Notes under the pieces: model-generated
What the model saw: only the letters and a program-made list of their open reading frames with translations
What the model was told of the DNA's origin: nothing
Databases searched by the model: none
Shown here: positions 26,323 through 36,200 of the stretch, one piece after another
Layout of the letters: every line of letters begins with the position of its first letter
Position numbering within the stretch: the first letter of the stretch is position 1
Translations under genes and position numbers: made by a program
Assembly (NCBI GenBank): GCA_002717835.1
Contig: PBBV01000008.1
Coordinates: 1-51,136 of the forward strand
DNA length: 51,136 nucleotides
Reading direction: 5' to 3'
DNA from: Methanobacteriota archaeon
Lineage (GTDB): Archaea; Thermoplasmatota; Poseidoniia; Poseidoniales; Thalassarchaeaceae

Positions 26323-28311
26323 ATGGGAGAATGGCCTCCGAGTGAAATAACTCTGTCCAAAAATGGGCGTGTTCTATTCCTAACAAAGGATCCTTCACTC
26401 ATCAAGGCACAGCTGTACGATGGCCTTGATCTCAAAATGAAAGATCTAGACGTTGCAGATTTGATGGATGATATCAATACTGATGTAATGACTCCTGCAT
26501 GGGTTTGTTTCGATCACGAGCCTGCTGTGATTGCGGAGAATGCTTACGCGGGTTTACTTCATGAGGGTGAGAGAGTATTTCGTCAAGGTGCACTGAAAGA
26601 AGGTGGTTTTGAGGTGATTGTGAGCGGTCATAGAAAGGGAACTGGCAGCAGCCGTGAAACGGCTCCACAATGCGAGAGGTGGTCTGGAATCCGAATAGTG
26701 ATTGCCGCTTCATTTGCCCCCATACACGAGCGCAATAACATCAATCTTGGCCAGGTAATGGGTAATCATGCAATGTTGGAAAGATTACAAGGTGGTGAAG
26801 TCATACCCCTATCAGAATTTACAGAAAGATATGATCCTGTGACTCGACTTATTCTGGAAAATGGAGGGATTCTGCCATTCGCAAAAAAATTGGATGCGGG
26901 GGGTGTAGTCCTACCTGCCATATCAACTAATCAAAAGCCTATGACTATGGCTGAGAAAATCATATCTAACAAATTGATCGGAAGAGGTTCCGCTCCGTGT
27001 TACGTATCGCCAGGCGATGCTGTACTCGCAACGGTAGATGGGGGATACAGTCATGAGTTCACAACAGCTCAAGTCCATAATTTCCTGAAGGATGAATATG
27101 GAGAAAATTATTCCTTACCAAACCCCCCAAAATTTGCTGTTTTTGAGGATCATTTGCTCTATGCACCAGGTGTTCCAAGATTTGGAGCATTCACTGACAA
27201 AATTCAGATCTTACGTGATTTGCAAGTCGTATTTCAACGTCATACGGGAGTTAGGGACTATTCTGCAAAGAATGGGGTGAGCCCGGGGATATGCCATCAG
27301 GTGGCACGAGAAGAATTCATTGATGTTGGAGATTTCATCCAAGCCACTGACAGCCATACATGCATGGGCGGAGCGTCTAACGCCCTTACTTATGGTGTAG
27401 GATCAACTGAATACGCGAATCTTGTACACAATCAATTTGCATTCGTAAAAGTTCCAGAAAGTATTCGTTTCGAATTAATCGGTTCGTTGAATCCCGGTTG
27501 TACTGCAAAGGATGTTATTTTACACATACTATGGCACTATGCCAAGCACTCTGATACTCTCGATCGTTCAATGGAATTTGGTGGTGCTGGCCTTGCTTCT
27601 TTATCCATGGATGAAAGAGCGACATTATGCAATATGGCGACGGAATGTAGTGCAAAAACGGGAATATGTGAGCCAGATCAACTGACAATCAATTGGCTGT
27701 TGGAACGAAGAGGCGATTTGAATGAGGAAGATATCCGTAATGCGTTTGTATTCCCAGATATTGATGCACATTACGATGGAGGCATACATGTAATCGACCT
27801 CGACGGGATACGTCCAATGGTCGCCCATCCGGGTAATCCTGATGAGGGCGTCCCTTCAGATCCTACCAATGGGGCTTACATCGAGGAGATCGGAGATGTT
27901 CGAATTGACATAGCATATGCAGGTTCATGTACTGCTGGAAAGGATGACGATTTTGCGTATTATGCTATGGTCACTAAAGCTGCCTTAGATAAGGGTATGA
28001 AAATTGCAGATGGTGTGGAGTGTTACATCCAATTCGGTTCCAAATCTGTAAAGGATCTATCCGAAAGAAATGGATGGAGTTCGATGTTCGAGAAAGCAGG
28101 TGTAAAATTGATTGATCCCGGTTGTGGGGCATGCATCGGGGCTGGTCCGGGGGTTTCAAATGATGTTGGTCAAGTTACTGTGTCTGCAATCAATCGAAAT
28201 TTTCAGGGCCGTTCTGGTCCGGGAAAGCTGTATTTGGCCAGCCCGTTAACAGTGATGGCTAGTGCTTTTACTGGGAAGATATCTGCATGGGATCCGGGAC
28301 TTTTCGACTAA
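26323..28311 (+). CDS. Aconitase-family hydratase with N-terminal swivel domain (probable aconitate hydratase)
   Basis: A 662-residue [4Fe-4S] hydro-lyase, probably interconverting citrate and isocitrate. The LeuD-like swivel domain comes first (residues about 45-190: INTDVMTP, GHRKGTGSSRETAPQC, SFAPIHERNNINLGQV), then a LeuC-like catalytic region (GICHQVAREEF, ATDSHTCMGGASNALTYGVGSTE). All three cluster ligands are present: Cys in AGSCTAGKDDD and two in DPGCGACIGAGPG. Swivel-first order recalls AcnB, but the AcnB HEAT domain is absent and the catalytic part is LeuC-like. Homoaconitase or isopropylmalate isomerase activity is possible; an icd gene in the window but no leu genes favours aconitase. 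The ATG at 26323 has GGGGAG four bases upstream, better than the track TTG. Confidence 0.82.
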   Translation: MGEWPPSEITLSKNGRVLFLTKDPSLIKAQLYDGLDLKMKDLDVADLMDDINTDVMTPAWVCFDHEPAVIAENAYAGLLHEGERVFRQGALKEGGFEVIVSGHRKGTGSSRETAPQCERWSGIRIVIAASFAPIHERNNINLGQVMGNHAMLERLQGGEVIPLSEFTERYDPVTRLILENGGILPFAKKLDAGGVVLPAISTNQKPMTMAEKIISNKLIGRGSAPCYVSPGDAVLATVDGGYSHEFTTAQVHNFLKDEYGENYSLPNPPKFAVFEDHLLYAPGVPRFGAFTDKIQILRDLQVVFQRHTGVRDYSAKNGVSPGICHQVAREEFIDVGDFIQATDSHTCMGGASNALTYGVGSTEYANLVHNQFAFVKVPESIRFELIGSLNPGCTAKDVILHILWHYAKHSDTLDRSMEFGGAGLASLSMDERATLCNMATECSAKTGICEPDQLTINWLLERRGDLNEEDIRNAFVFPDIDAHYDGGIHVIDLDGIRPMVAHPGNPDEGVPSDPTNGAYIEEIGDVRIDIAYAGSCTAGKDDDFAYYAMVTKAALDKGMKIADGVECYIQFGSKSVKDLSERNGWSSMFEKAGVKLIDPGCGACIGAGPGVSNDVGQVTVSAINRNFQGRSGPGKLYLASPLTVMASAFTGKISAWDPGLFD

Positions 28312-28519
28312 TTGCCACATAAGGTGGGATTCAACAATATCTCAGGGAAGGCCATAACGACAATTCTGGTCCTGGTGATTACAAGTTGTTCTTCATTGCT
28401 ATTTTACCTGCATTATGATGGGGCATGCTCTAAGTGCTATCTGTCATAATACTACGTCTACCGACAGGAGGCCCCATGTCATCAGGGCATAGGGAGGACC
28501 TTGTAGGACGGTGATCAAA

Positions 28520-30583
28520 ATGGACAAAGCGCAGAGGATTGCAAGCAAACAAAAGCAAATCTCGATAAGCGAATTCTTTGAAAAAAATAAGCATTTTCTT
28601 GGATTTGACACTCATCAAAGGGCCATTATAACTGCTGTTAAGGAGGCTGTGGACAATTCTCTTGATGCTTGTGAAGAAGGACGGATATTGCCTGAAATAC
28701 ATGTTGAAATAAAGCGGCTTGAAGGGGATCGATTGGAGCTTATAACCCAAGACAACGGTCCGGGGATACCAAGAGAATCGATAGCCAATGTGTTTGGTAA
28801 ATTCCTGCTTGGTTCCCGATTCCACGCTATTCGTCAGACCCGTGGTCAACAAGGTATAGGGATAACAGGAGTCGTAATGTATGCCCAATTAACGACTGGT
28901 TCCACTACTACTGTGATGTCAAAGATTGAAACAGAGTCAACAGCTGTCAGAGTTGATCTTGCATTAGATACCAAGAACAACAGGGCCTTGAAATCTAATG
29001 AAGATAGAATCCCCTTGGAAGAATGGTTTGAAGAAAGCGGCATGCAATCAGCCCATGGCCTAAGAATAAGAACGGTAATGGCTGCTAAGTACCAAAGAGG
29101 AAGGCAATCTGTTCATCAGTATCTGAGAATGACTTCCATTGTCAACCCTCATGCCACGATCAGACTGAAGGTCATTGGTAAGCAAGGTGAGATTATCGAC
29201 GAAGGAGAGTGGATAAGGACCACCAAAAAATTGCCAAGGCCTGTTGTTGAAATCCGCCCTCATCCCCATGGTATGCAATTTGGAACACTTCAGAGAATGT
29301 TAAAAAATACAAAGGAGAGAAATGTAAAATCATTTCTTAGAAAAGAGTTTGAGAAGGTGTCTCCACTCGTAGCCAAGAAAATTTTAGAACATGCAGAAAT
29401 AGATGAGAAAAAGAGGCCGTCTGGATTAAATGTAGAGGGAATTCAAAATTTGCTTTCTGCTTTCATGTCGGTGAAAATACAGGCCCCTCCAACTGATTGC
29501 CTCTCACCGATTGAAGACCTTCTGATAAAAAAGGGTCTTGAAAAGGCAATTGATTCGAGATATGCAGCAACAGTCACTAGAACTCCCACTGTGAGCCAAG
29601 GGAATCCGTTCCAAGTAGAGGTTGGGCTAGTCTTTGGTGGAGATCTTCCTTCAGATGGGGCTGTGGAAGTTCTGAGGTTCGCAAACAGGGTACCCCTGAT
29701 GTATCAACAAGGAGGATGTTTACTGACGAAGGGGATCGAATCAATAGATTGGCGGAGATATGGTCTTGAGCAGACAGGTGGAAAGGGAGTGCCCAAGGGC
29801 CCAGCTGCAATACTTGTGCATCTGGCTTCAACCAATGTTCAGTTTACTAGCGAAGCAAAAGAGGCTGTCTCGGAAAATGAAGAAGTTCTCGAAGAGCTGC
29901 GAAGGGCGCTCTTCGAAGTGGGGAGGGGGCTTCAAGGACATAGGAAAAGGATTGGTCAAAGAGAGAAATCTCGAGAGAAATTTGACTTGATCAATAAGAT
30001 ACTGCCAGAAATCGCTATCAAATCCTCATCCATGCTTGGACGTCCTGAGCCAGATCTGTCCCCAATAATAACCAAAATCATGAATGCCGTTTTTTGTGAG
30101 GAAGATGTGATATGGGATACAAAGAAAAAGTTGGCCAGATGCTCGATAAAAGTTTACAATTACACAGCAAGAGCAAGGGCGTATACCATTATTGTAAAAT
30201 GGCCAGAAAGAGATGGGGTTAGGCTGATCGAAAATGAAAGGGGAGGGCGTAAAGAAACTCGAGGGCTTTGGGCATGGCGATTGGATGCGATAAATCCAGG
30301 CAGTATGACTGAAATATCATTCGCAGTGGAGGGTCTGGCGCACGGAGATTGGAAAGAGGCAGAAGTATTCTTCCGAGGTAATGGGGAAATAATAGGCTCT
30401 GAAAAAATAGACGAGTCCTTGTTAGAAGAGATTCGAAAGCAAGAAGGTCTCAAAGGAGTGGTGGAGGAATTCGTAGAGGTGGCTCCTGTTCAGCGTCAGG
30501 TGATTGAGGTAGCGTCAGAGAGAGATTCATTCAACGAGGCGGATGAAAAAAAGGAGTGGAAAAGCGGTAATACGCTATTCTGA
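28520..30583 (+). CDS. top6B: DNA topoisomerase VI subunit B
   Basis: A 687-residue ATPase subunit of type IIB topoisomerase, which passes one duplex through another to relax and decatenate DNA. The GHKL ATP site is complete: EAVDNSLDACEEG (N box), TQDNGPGIP (G1), GKFLLGSRFHAIRQTRGQQGIGITG (G2 and lid). A helix-two-turn-helix region, a transducer domain (VTRTPTVSQGNPFQVEVGLVFGG, FANRVPLMYQQGGC, with the conserved switch-lysine region) and a C-terminal Ig-like domain follow. The ATG at 28520 has GGTGAT four bases upstream; the track GTG start is three codons earlier. The subunit A gene starts on the last base of this stop codon, so they are coupled. Confidence 0.97.
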   Translation: MDKAQRIASKQKQISISEFFEKNKHFLGFDTHQRAIITAVKEAVDNSLDACEEGRILPEIHVEIKRLEGDRLELITQDNGPGIPRESIANVFGKFLLGSRFHAIRQTRGQQGIGITGVVMYAQLTTGSTTTVMSKIETESTAVRVDLALDTKNNRALKSNEDRIPLEEWFEESGMQSAHGLRIRTVMAAKYQRGRQSVHQYLRMTSIVNPHATIRLKVIGKQGEIIDEGEWIRTTKKLPRPVVEIRPHPHGMQFGTLQRMLKNTKERNVKSFLRKEFEKVSPLVAKKILEHAEIDEKKRPSGLNVEGIQNLLSAFMSVKIQAPPTDCLSPIEDLLIKKGLEKAIDSRYAATVTRTPTVSQGNPFQVEVGLVFGGDLPSDGAVEVLRFANRVPLMYQQGGCLLTKGIESIDWRRYGLEQTGGKGVPKGPAAILVHLASTNVQFTSEAKEAVSENEEVLEELRRALFEVGRGLQGHRKRIGQREKSREKFDLINKILPEIAIKSSSMLGRPEPDLSPIITKIMNAVFCEEDVIWDTKKKLARCSIKVYNYTARARAYTIIVKWPERDGVRLIENERGGRKETRGLWAWRLDAINPGSMTEISFAVEGLAHGDWKEAEVFFRGNGEIIGSEKIDESLLEEIRKQEGLKGVVEEFVEVAPVQRQVIEVASERDSFNEADEKKEWKSGNTLF

Positions 30584-31704
30584 TGGTGGTTGTTGTGCAA
30601 GATAGAACTCGAAGCAAGGAAGAGACAGTAAATGCGCTTCATGCGGTTGCAGCGGAAATGCATGATAGAATGATGAGGGGGGAGCCACCAAGAATGACTC
30701 TGCCAGTTAGATCAAAGAAAAATATAGCCTTCGACGAGAAGTTGAGTGTGTACAAATATGGCAGTAAGAAGACGATTAGAGATGCAACCAGTCTAGGTTC
30801 TGCACATCAACTTCTGAGGGCACTGCATGTCACAGAATTCATGGAAGACATGATTGAAAGTAAAAAATCATCAACACTAAGGGAGATGTACTACATCTCT
30901 GAGGGTTGGGGATATGGAAAATTTAGCTCTCAAAACGAAAGTAACAACCTTGCTGAAGACTTGGAGATTGTGACAGGATGTCTTAGGGAGGATTTCAAAC
31001 TAAGGCCGGAAGAGGATGGCGCTAGAATAATCGGAAATCTTACGTTCCAAGAGAAAAATCGACGTGGAGAGTGGATGAGAATAAACTGCAGAGATGATGT
31101 CGGCGATTCGGGTTATGGAGTTCCGTACAACGTGGAATCTGAAAAATTACAATTGATAGAACACGATATTGATTTCATGATGGCAATCGAGACGGGGGGG
31201 ATGTTTGATCGGCTTGTAGAAAATGGATTTGATGAGTTGGCAAGATGTGGTTTGATTCACTTGAAAGGGCAACCAGCTCGTTCCACTAGACGTGTGATGA
31301 AGAGGATTAATGAAGAGTGGGGAATACCCATTGTTGTTTTTACTGATGCTGATCCTTGGTCTTTCAGAATATTTGCTTCTATTGCATATGGTGCGATTAA
31401 AACAGCTCATATTTCGGAATATTTAGCAACCCCGAGTGCAATATATCTTGGTATAGAATCTGGGGATATAGAAGCATATGATCTTCCATCTGATGAGTTG
31501 ACGCCCAGAGATATAGAGGCATTGAAAGCGGAGAAGAGCGACCCTAGATTTCAAAGTCAGGAGTGGATTGATCAAATTGATTTGATGCTTGATCTTGGAA
31601 AGAAAGCTGAACAGCAATCTCTCGCCAAGTATGGTCTTGATTTTGTCACTGACACATATCTTCCAGAGAAGTTACAGCAGAAACTAGGACTTGTCATCGG
31701 CTAA
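30583..31704 (+). CDS. top6A: DNA topoisomerase VI subunit A (Spo11-like)
   Basis: A 373-residue DNA-cleaving subunit. The 5Y-CAP domain has [13 protein letters not shown] with the tyrosine that forms the covalent phosphotyrosyl link to DNA. The Toprim fold provides the acidic metal ligands in [12 protein letters not shown] and [13 protein letters not shown]. The C-terminus ([24 protein letters not shown]) matches the family. It is the relative of eukaryotic Spo11. The ATG shares one base with the stop of top6B (TGATG), and both subunits act as an A2B2 tetramer, so equal expression is expected. Confidence 0.97.
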   Translation: MVVVVQDRTRSKEETVNALHAVAAEMHDRMMRGEPPRMTLPVRSKKNIAFDEKLSVYKYGSKKTIRDATSLGSAHQLLRALHVTEFMEDMIESKKSSTLREMYYISEGWGYGKFSSQNESNNLAEDLEIVTGCLREDFKLRPEEDGARIIGNLTFQEKNRRGEWMRINCRDDVGDSGYGVPYNVESEKLQLIEHDIDFMMAIETGGMFDRLVENGFDELARCGLIHLKGQPARSTRRVMKRINEEWGIPIVVFTDADPWSFRIFASIAYGAIKTAHISEYLATPSAIYLGIESGDIEAYDLPSDELTPRDIEALKAEKSDPRFQSQEWIDQIDLMLDLGKKAEQQSLAKYGLDFVTDTYLPEKLQQKLGLVIG

Positions 31705-31735
31705 ACTCCAAATCAGAGCTTGTTGTGATTGGTGC

Positions 31736-32494
31736 ATGGCGCGTCTGAGCTATCCCCTCATTGCCCTCGTGGCTAGTCTTGTTTGTGTAGTCACATTCGC
31801 TATATCTTACTCAAATTTTGATGGTTATGGCGATCTTGATCCTGAGCAAAATAGCCTTAGTATAGTAGAATCAGGAGAATCATTTTCCATAGTCCTGAAT
31901 GAATATGATCAGATTTGGGTTTATTCTGAAAATAGTGAATCTTCCAATGCCAGCGTTACAATAAGAATCAATGGAACGGTTGTGAATGGCACTTCGCCAA
32001 AATGGTATGATACCTTTCTAACCAGTGAGGATGGGAAGAGAGTGTATGTGCCTTTAACTAAACTTGGACCGGGTCCAGAAGGCGATTATGTGTTTGAGAA
32101 TGATGGTTCATCCTTGTTGTATCTCGTAGATATGGTAGGCATAGGGGAAAATCTGTGGAAGGAGTCCTCTGTGCAAATCATGGCCGCCTCATGTTGCCTT
32201 TTTCCACTCATGGCAACATTGGGTATAGTTGGTCTATTTAGGTCTTCGAAATCTACCAAGAAAGAGCCTAAAATACTGATATTCGATTCTAATGTAGGTA
32301 TTCCAACGACTGAAGAAGTTTTCAGATCCGTGAATGACATATCAAAGGAAGAGGTGATTGTAAATTCTACCCCAGATCCGTGGAAGGAAGCGGTTTCTGA
32401 GGCTGAGGACATAGTCGAAAAAGTGCGTGATTCTGATGCAGGTTCTCGATTAGAAGAGGCTGAGGGTGATTGGCAAACCTGGGACGAAGGTTAG
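31736..32494 (+). CDS. Hypothetical membrane protein with extracytoplasmic domain
   Basis: A 252-residue protein from the ATG at 31736 (GTGAT seven bases upstream). A signal-anchor helix (LSYPLIALVASLVCVVTFAI) leads to an exported beta-rich domain of about 110 residues with several N-x-S/T sequons (NASVT, NGTVVNGTS). A second helix (QIMAASCCLFPLMATLGIVGLF) returns to a cytoplasmic tail of about 85 acidic residues. No family recognised. The track start would overlap top6A in another frame. It lies 31 bases after top6A and may share its transcript, though no functional link is evident. Confidence 0.72.
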   Translation: MARLSYPLIALVASLVCVVTFAISYSNFDGYGDLDPEQNSLSIVESGESFSIVLNEYDQIWVYSENSESSNASVTIRINGTVVNGTSPKWYDTFLTSEDGKRVYVPLTKLGPGPEGDYVFENDGSSLLYLVDMVGIGENLWKESSVQIMAASCCLFPLMATLGIVGLFRSSKSTKKEPKILIFDSNVGIPTTEEVFRSVNDISKEEVIVNSTPDPWKEAVSEAEDIVEKVRDSDAGSRLEEAEGDWQTWDEG

Positions 32495-32528
32495 ATTTGT
32501 CACGCATGGTTTATCCGGGTCGGCACTA

Positions 32529-32545
32529 ACCAACCTTTGGTTGGT
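32529..32545. promoter_or_regulatory. Inverted repeat operator candidate at the ArsR-family gene start
   Basis: ACCAACC and GGTTGGT flank three T's, a perfect 7-bp dyad ending six bases before the regulator ATG. Flanking bases (CT...AG) extend the match to nine of ten pairs. Its location over the ribosome-binding region and near the probable transcription start suits autorepression by the winged-helix protein encoded just downstream. Confidence 0.55.
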
Positions 32546-32550
32546 AAGTC

Positions 32551-33288
32551 ATGCCCGGGTTCGACGATGTCCTCTCAATTCTCGAAAATAAGTCGAGAAG
32601 AGAGATACTAGAATTGCTTACAAGAGAGCCGCACTACGCTCTTCAGTTATCTGACCTGCTTCAAATTAGCCAACAAGCCGTAGTCAAGCACCTTGGAATT
32701 CTAGAAGATGCTGGTTTCGTCTCAGTGGATACTGTTCCTTCAGAAAAGGGGGGGCCGCCCAAGAAAGTGTACAAGGTGACAGAGTCATTCTGTTTGCGTC
32801 TGGACCTTGGGCCTAGGCTGTTCAAAGCAAGTGGTAAAATGATGCCTTCTGGTGGTCCAATACGCCTTTCCTCAAAACTTCCAGAAGGTCTGGAAGATGT
32901 AATCGACACCATGGGAACTCGTCGTAAAATACCTATGAATGAAGCTATGTCAATTCTTTCAAAACTGCAGACGCGCCTTGAAAGGTTGGACGAGCAGCGA
33001 GATGCTTTAGTTGCCCTGCATCAACAAGTTATGATGAAAGTGGCGCCGAGTATCGAAGAGCTGACAGATAATTATGAAGAGCGCCAATTGGCTCATGCTA
33101 TGTTAGATCAGCCAAGGCGTCCTGTCGATCTTGATCTCTTCTCGCAGAGTATCAGAATTCAGTCCTCACAAGCTGAAGGCATCATGGCGGGCTTACGCGA
33201 TCGTCTAATCAGAGATCTAGCAAGAAGCAAAGGGAATGTTATCGCTGGAGGGGAGGGCACTCCTCTTCCCTGGTGGCTAGTACGTTGA
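32551..33288 (+). CDS. ArsR-family winged-helix transcriptional regulator
   Basis: A 245-residue DNA-binding protein. Residues 1-80 are a winged helix: SRREILELLTREPHYALQLSDLL, recognition helix SQQAVVKHLGILEDAGFV, then the wing SEKGGPPKKVYKVTESF. The rest is helical with a coiled-coil stretch near residues 130-160 (SILSKLQTRLERLDEQRDALVALHQQVM), likely for dimerisation. No metal-binding cysteine pair of classical ArsR is present, so arsenic sensing is unlikely; archaeal proteins of this type are general repressors with unknown ligands. A perfect inverted repeat sits directly before the start codon. The gene is convergent with the second giant surface gene, with no gap between stops. Confidence 0.88.
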   Translation: MPGFDDVLSILENKSRREILELLTREPHYALQLSDLLQISQQAVVKHLGILEDAGFVSVDTVPSEKGGPPKKVYKVTESFCLRLDLGPRLFKASGKMMPSGGPIRLSSKLPEGLEDVIDTMGTRRKIPMNEAMSILSKLQTRLERLDEQRDALVALHQQVMMKVAPSIEELTDNYEERQLAHAMLDQPRRPVDLDLFSQSIRIQSSQAEGIMAGLRDRLIRDLARSKGNVIAGGEGTPLPWWLVR

Positions 33289-36200
33289 CTAAAATTCCAT
33301 ATCTTCATCAGTATAGACCATCATACTCCTCTTCTGGGCGTATTCTTTCATAGCCTCTATTCTTCGGCCCCAAATGACGACTACAGCAACTCCTCCGAGG
33401 GCAATTGTTGCCCCGATGATAATCACAGGAACGGAGTAAGTTGCGACGGCCTCCAGTAGCGGGTCGAGGAATCGATTATTGGAACCCATCTTATCGGTTA
33501 GAGACCAGTAGTTGTTTGATTCATCGGACTCTATGATATTATTGTCTGGGTCTACATACACTATTACGTCCTGAGAGCCCGCTTCTACAATGTAAAGCAG
33601 AGATATTTCCAAGAGTTCTTGATTACTGGACTGAGACACCGGCATAACTGCCTCGATTAACTGCCTGTAGACGATGTTGTCCTCATCGCAGCCATTCTTT
33701 CGAATGTCGGATGGGCTCTGATCGGCACAAAGAATTACGCTGACATCTGTAGCGTGTATGTTTCCTATATTTTGTAACTTGACTGTCACAGAAATCATTT
33801 CGCCAACCGCTGCTCTGGACTGCGGGGCATCTGCTGACAGTATCTTAAGATCAGGTGCTCTAAGCATCAATTGGAGGACCTGCTCATTGGAATCGCATGC
33901 CGGTGGGTAGTTATCTGGAAGGCCGTCCTTATTCTCGTCAAGGGTGCATGAATCGTCCCATTCAGGAGTCTCGTCGAAATCGCCGTCGGTGGCAGCTGAG
34001 CCATGTATTGATGTTGCTTTTATTCCAATTAATCTGTCACTTAACTGTGCTTCGTCATCTATCGATATTATTGCCACAAATTGAATTGTTGTGAATGCAT
34101 CCATCTCAGGGAATGTTACGGTACTCGTTGTCGAAGTGTAACATGCATCCGGTTCTGGTGCTATGCTCGGCTCGGGAGGAAGGCATGGCGCCTCTTTTGG
34201 AAATTCTGTGTCGAAATCCTCTACCAGTGCGTAAGTGATCATCCATTTAGAAAGCGTATTCATTCCTGGAGTTGAATCCCAACCTCCCCCTCCACCTAAT
34301 TTTGTGTGGTTGTGCAGCATCGGTGTATCTGGAACGTTTCCGGCATTTGTGAGGTTCATCAGGAAGCGGACTGTTCTACCGGGAGCACTGGTCTTTATTT
34401 TGGATTCCATGGCAGGATCTAGCGTAATCCTAAGATCGTGAAATTCTGAGATTTCCACTTGTAATTCGATGTTCTCTCTAACTTTGGTACCCTCATAGGG
34501 TTCTTCGCTAAGTACGTTCAACACAACGCTGTATGTCCCCGCAAGTGTCTTTTCTGGGACGTTGATGATCAAATCAAATTCTTTTGATTCGTCCCTCAAA
34601 AGTTCTCCAAAGTAAACTCTTGGTATCTCTATATCCCAAATGTATGCACCTTCTGGGCCGGTAACTGACTCGACCGTGATGTCGAAACGGTCAGGCCCGT
34701 TGCCGATGTTCGTAATTTCGGTGGACAAAGGATATGCTTGCCCTGGGTAGAGTTCTAGGACATTAGAGTCGACTTCGGCTTCAAGATCGTAGACTTGGAT
34801 CACGTTTGTTAGAAGCAACGCAGAGTCCCTCACCTCTGGTGTTCCTTCGAGGTGTGCTTTGACCACGACGGATTCCCCGAAGCCGGCTGTTGCATTGTAA
34901 GGGGAACACATATTCGCAGTGACCACGTATGGATTTCCGACAACTGCCCAATATCTTGGAGCGTTTTCTGGTATTCCATTACCACCAGGTGCGCTTGAAA
35001 AATCCAAGTCTACGGTCCAATGATCGTACCTCCACACACTCTGAGAGATGTCTGACGGTCTCTCCGATGGTCCACCTGGCGTGGTGAATATCAAAGACCC
35101 TGGAGAGTAATTTTTTGTAACCTCTATGTCGAATTCAGCACAGTCACCGGGTAGGACGTTCAAGTTCGTACCATCTGGTATCTTGAAAACTATGTTTCCA
35201 GATGTCTTCACTGAGACGTTTATCCATAGACCGAGTACATCATATGTGCCATGATCGATTTGGAATATCGGTTCTCCAGTGGACCATCCTTTGAGGTATA
35301 TCACATAAGTTCCAGGGGTCTGTGAAGTTGGTATGGTCACTCTGAGATTCTTAGTCACTGCCTGGCCTGGATCGAGTGATACTTCCGTGGGGAAATCTAC
35401 ACCCCAACCGAATTGTAGGCCCCACTCCATTTGGCCATCAAGTGTGGATGGGTCATGGAAAGCAAACGTATCGTAAACGTTGCCTGTATTTCTGACAATT
35501 ATGGAGAAGGTACCTGAACCACCCTGCTCGACATCGATATTTTTGTTGATTGTTGATAGATCGATTCCGTGGACTACATCCATCAAGATCACGAGTTGCC
35601 TTTCATCGTCGATGGCTGGATCTTTGTATGAAACTGCTCTTACCTTGATCTCTGCTAATTGGTCACCTTCGGCTTGATATATCGTAGGAGCCCTTACCCT
35701 CAAGTAAAGAGGAACTAGGTTTTCTCCGTTAGAGTTACCCTTGAGATGTATGGGTGTGGATTCAAAAATCGGTGTGTGATTGGATGCGTAATAGAGAGTA
35801 GCGCTCCAATTCATAGGGACGTCCTCTACAGTGAGGCGGAATGTATCTGCCACGAGATCGGATGGGCCAGGTGTTGGATTGTCGATAGTTAGATTGTAAA
35901 TAGTGCTCTCACCCGGTTCAATTACGTGATAATATGTCTCAGAGGGTGCGAGTGCGACGTCGACAAGCCCTGTTAGAACGTGGACGTAGCACAACGTCTG
36001 TTTAGGGCTGTTTGCTTCTCCGCATTTGGTTGAGTCGGACCAAGCAACATGGGCTCCGCTTCCAAGGTCATTAGAAAATGCCGGAGGGTTCCCAAGTTGT
36101 GGGTTTCTAGGAGAATTAGGGCCTAGTTTACCAGATTCCCATGTGGATACCTCGAATATCTCCCACTCATCTAATACAGCTATAGCGAGATTGTTCAGCG

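Noticed and set aside
28312-28519. Possible RNA gene or small ORF in the roughly 208-base gap before top6B
   Set aside because: No cloverleaf or strong hairpin was found, only a distant ATGGGGC/GCCCCAT pair about 50 bases apart. The minus ORF at 28430..28888 is a shadow of top6B.
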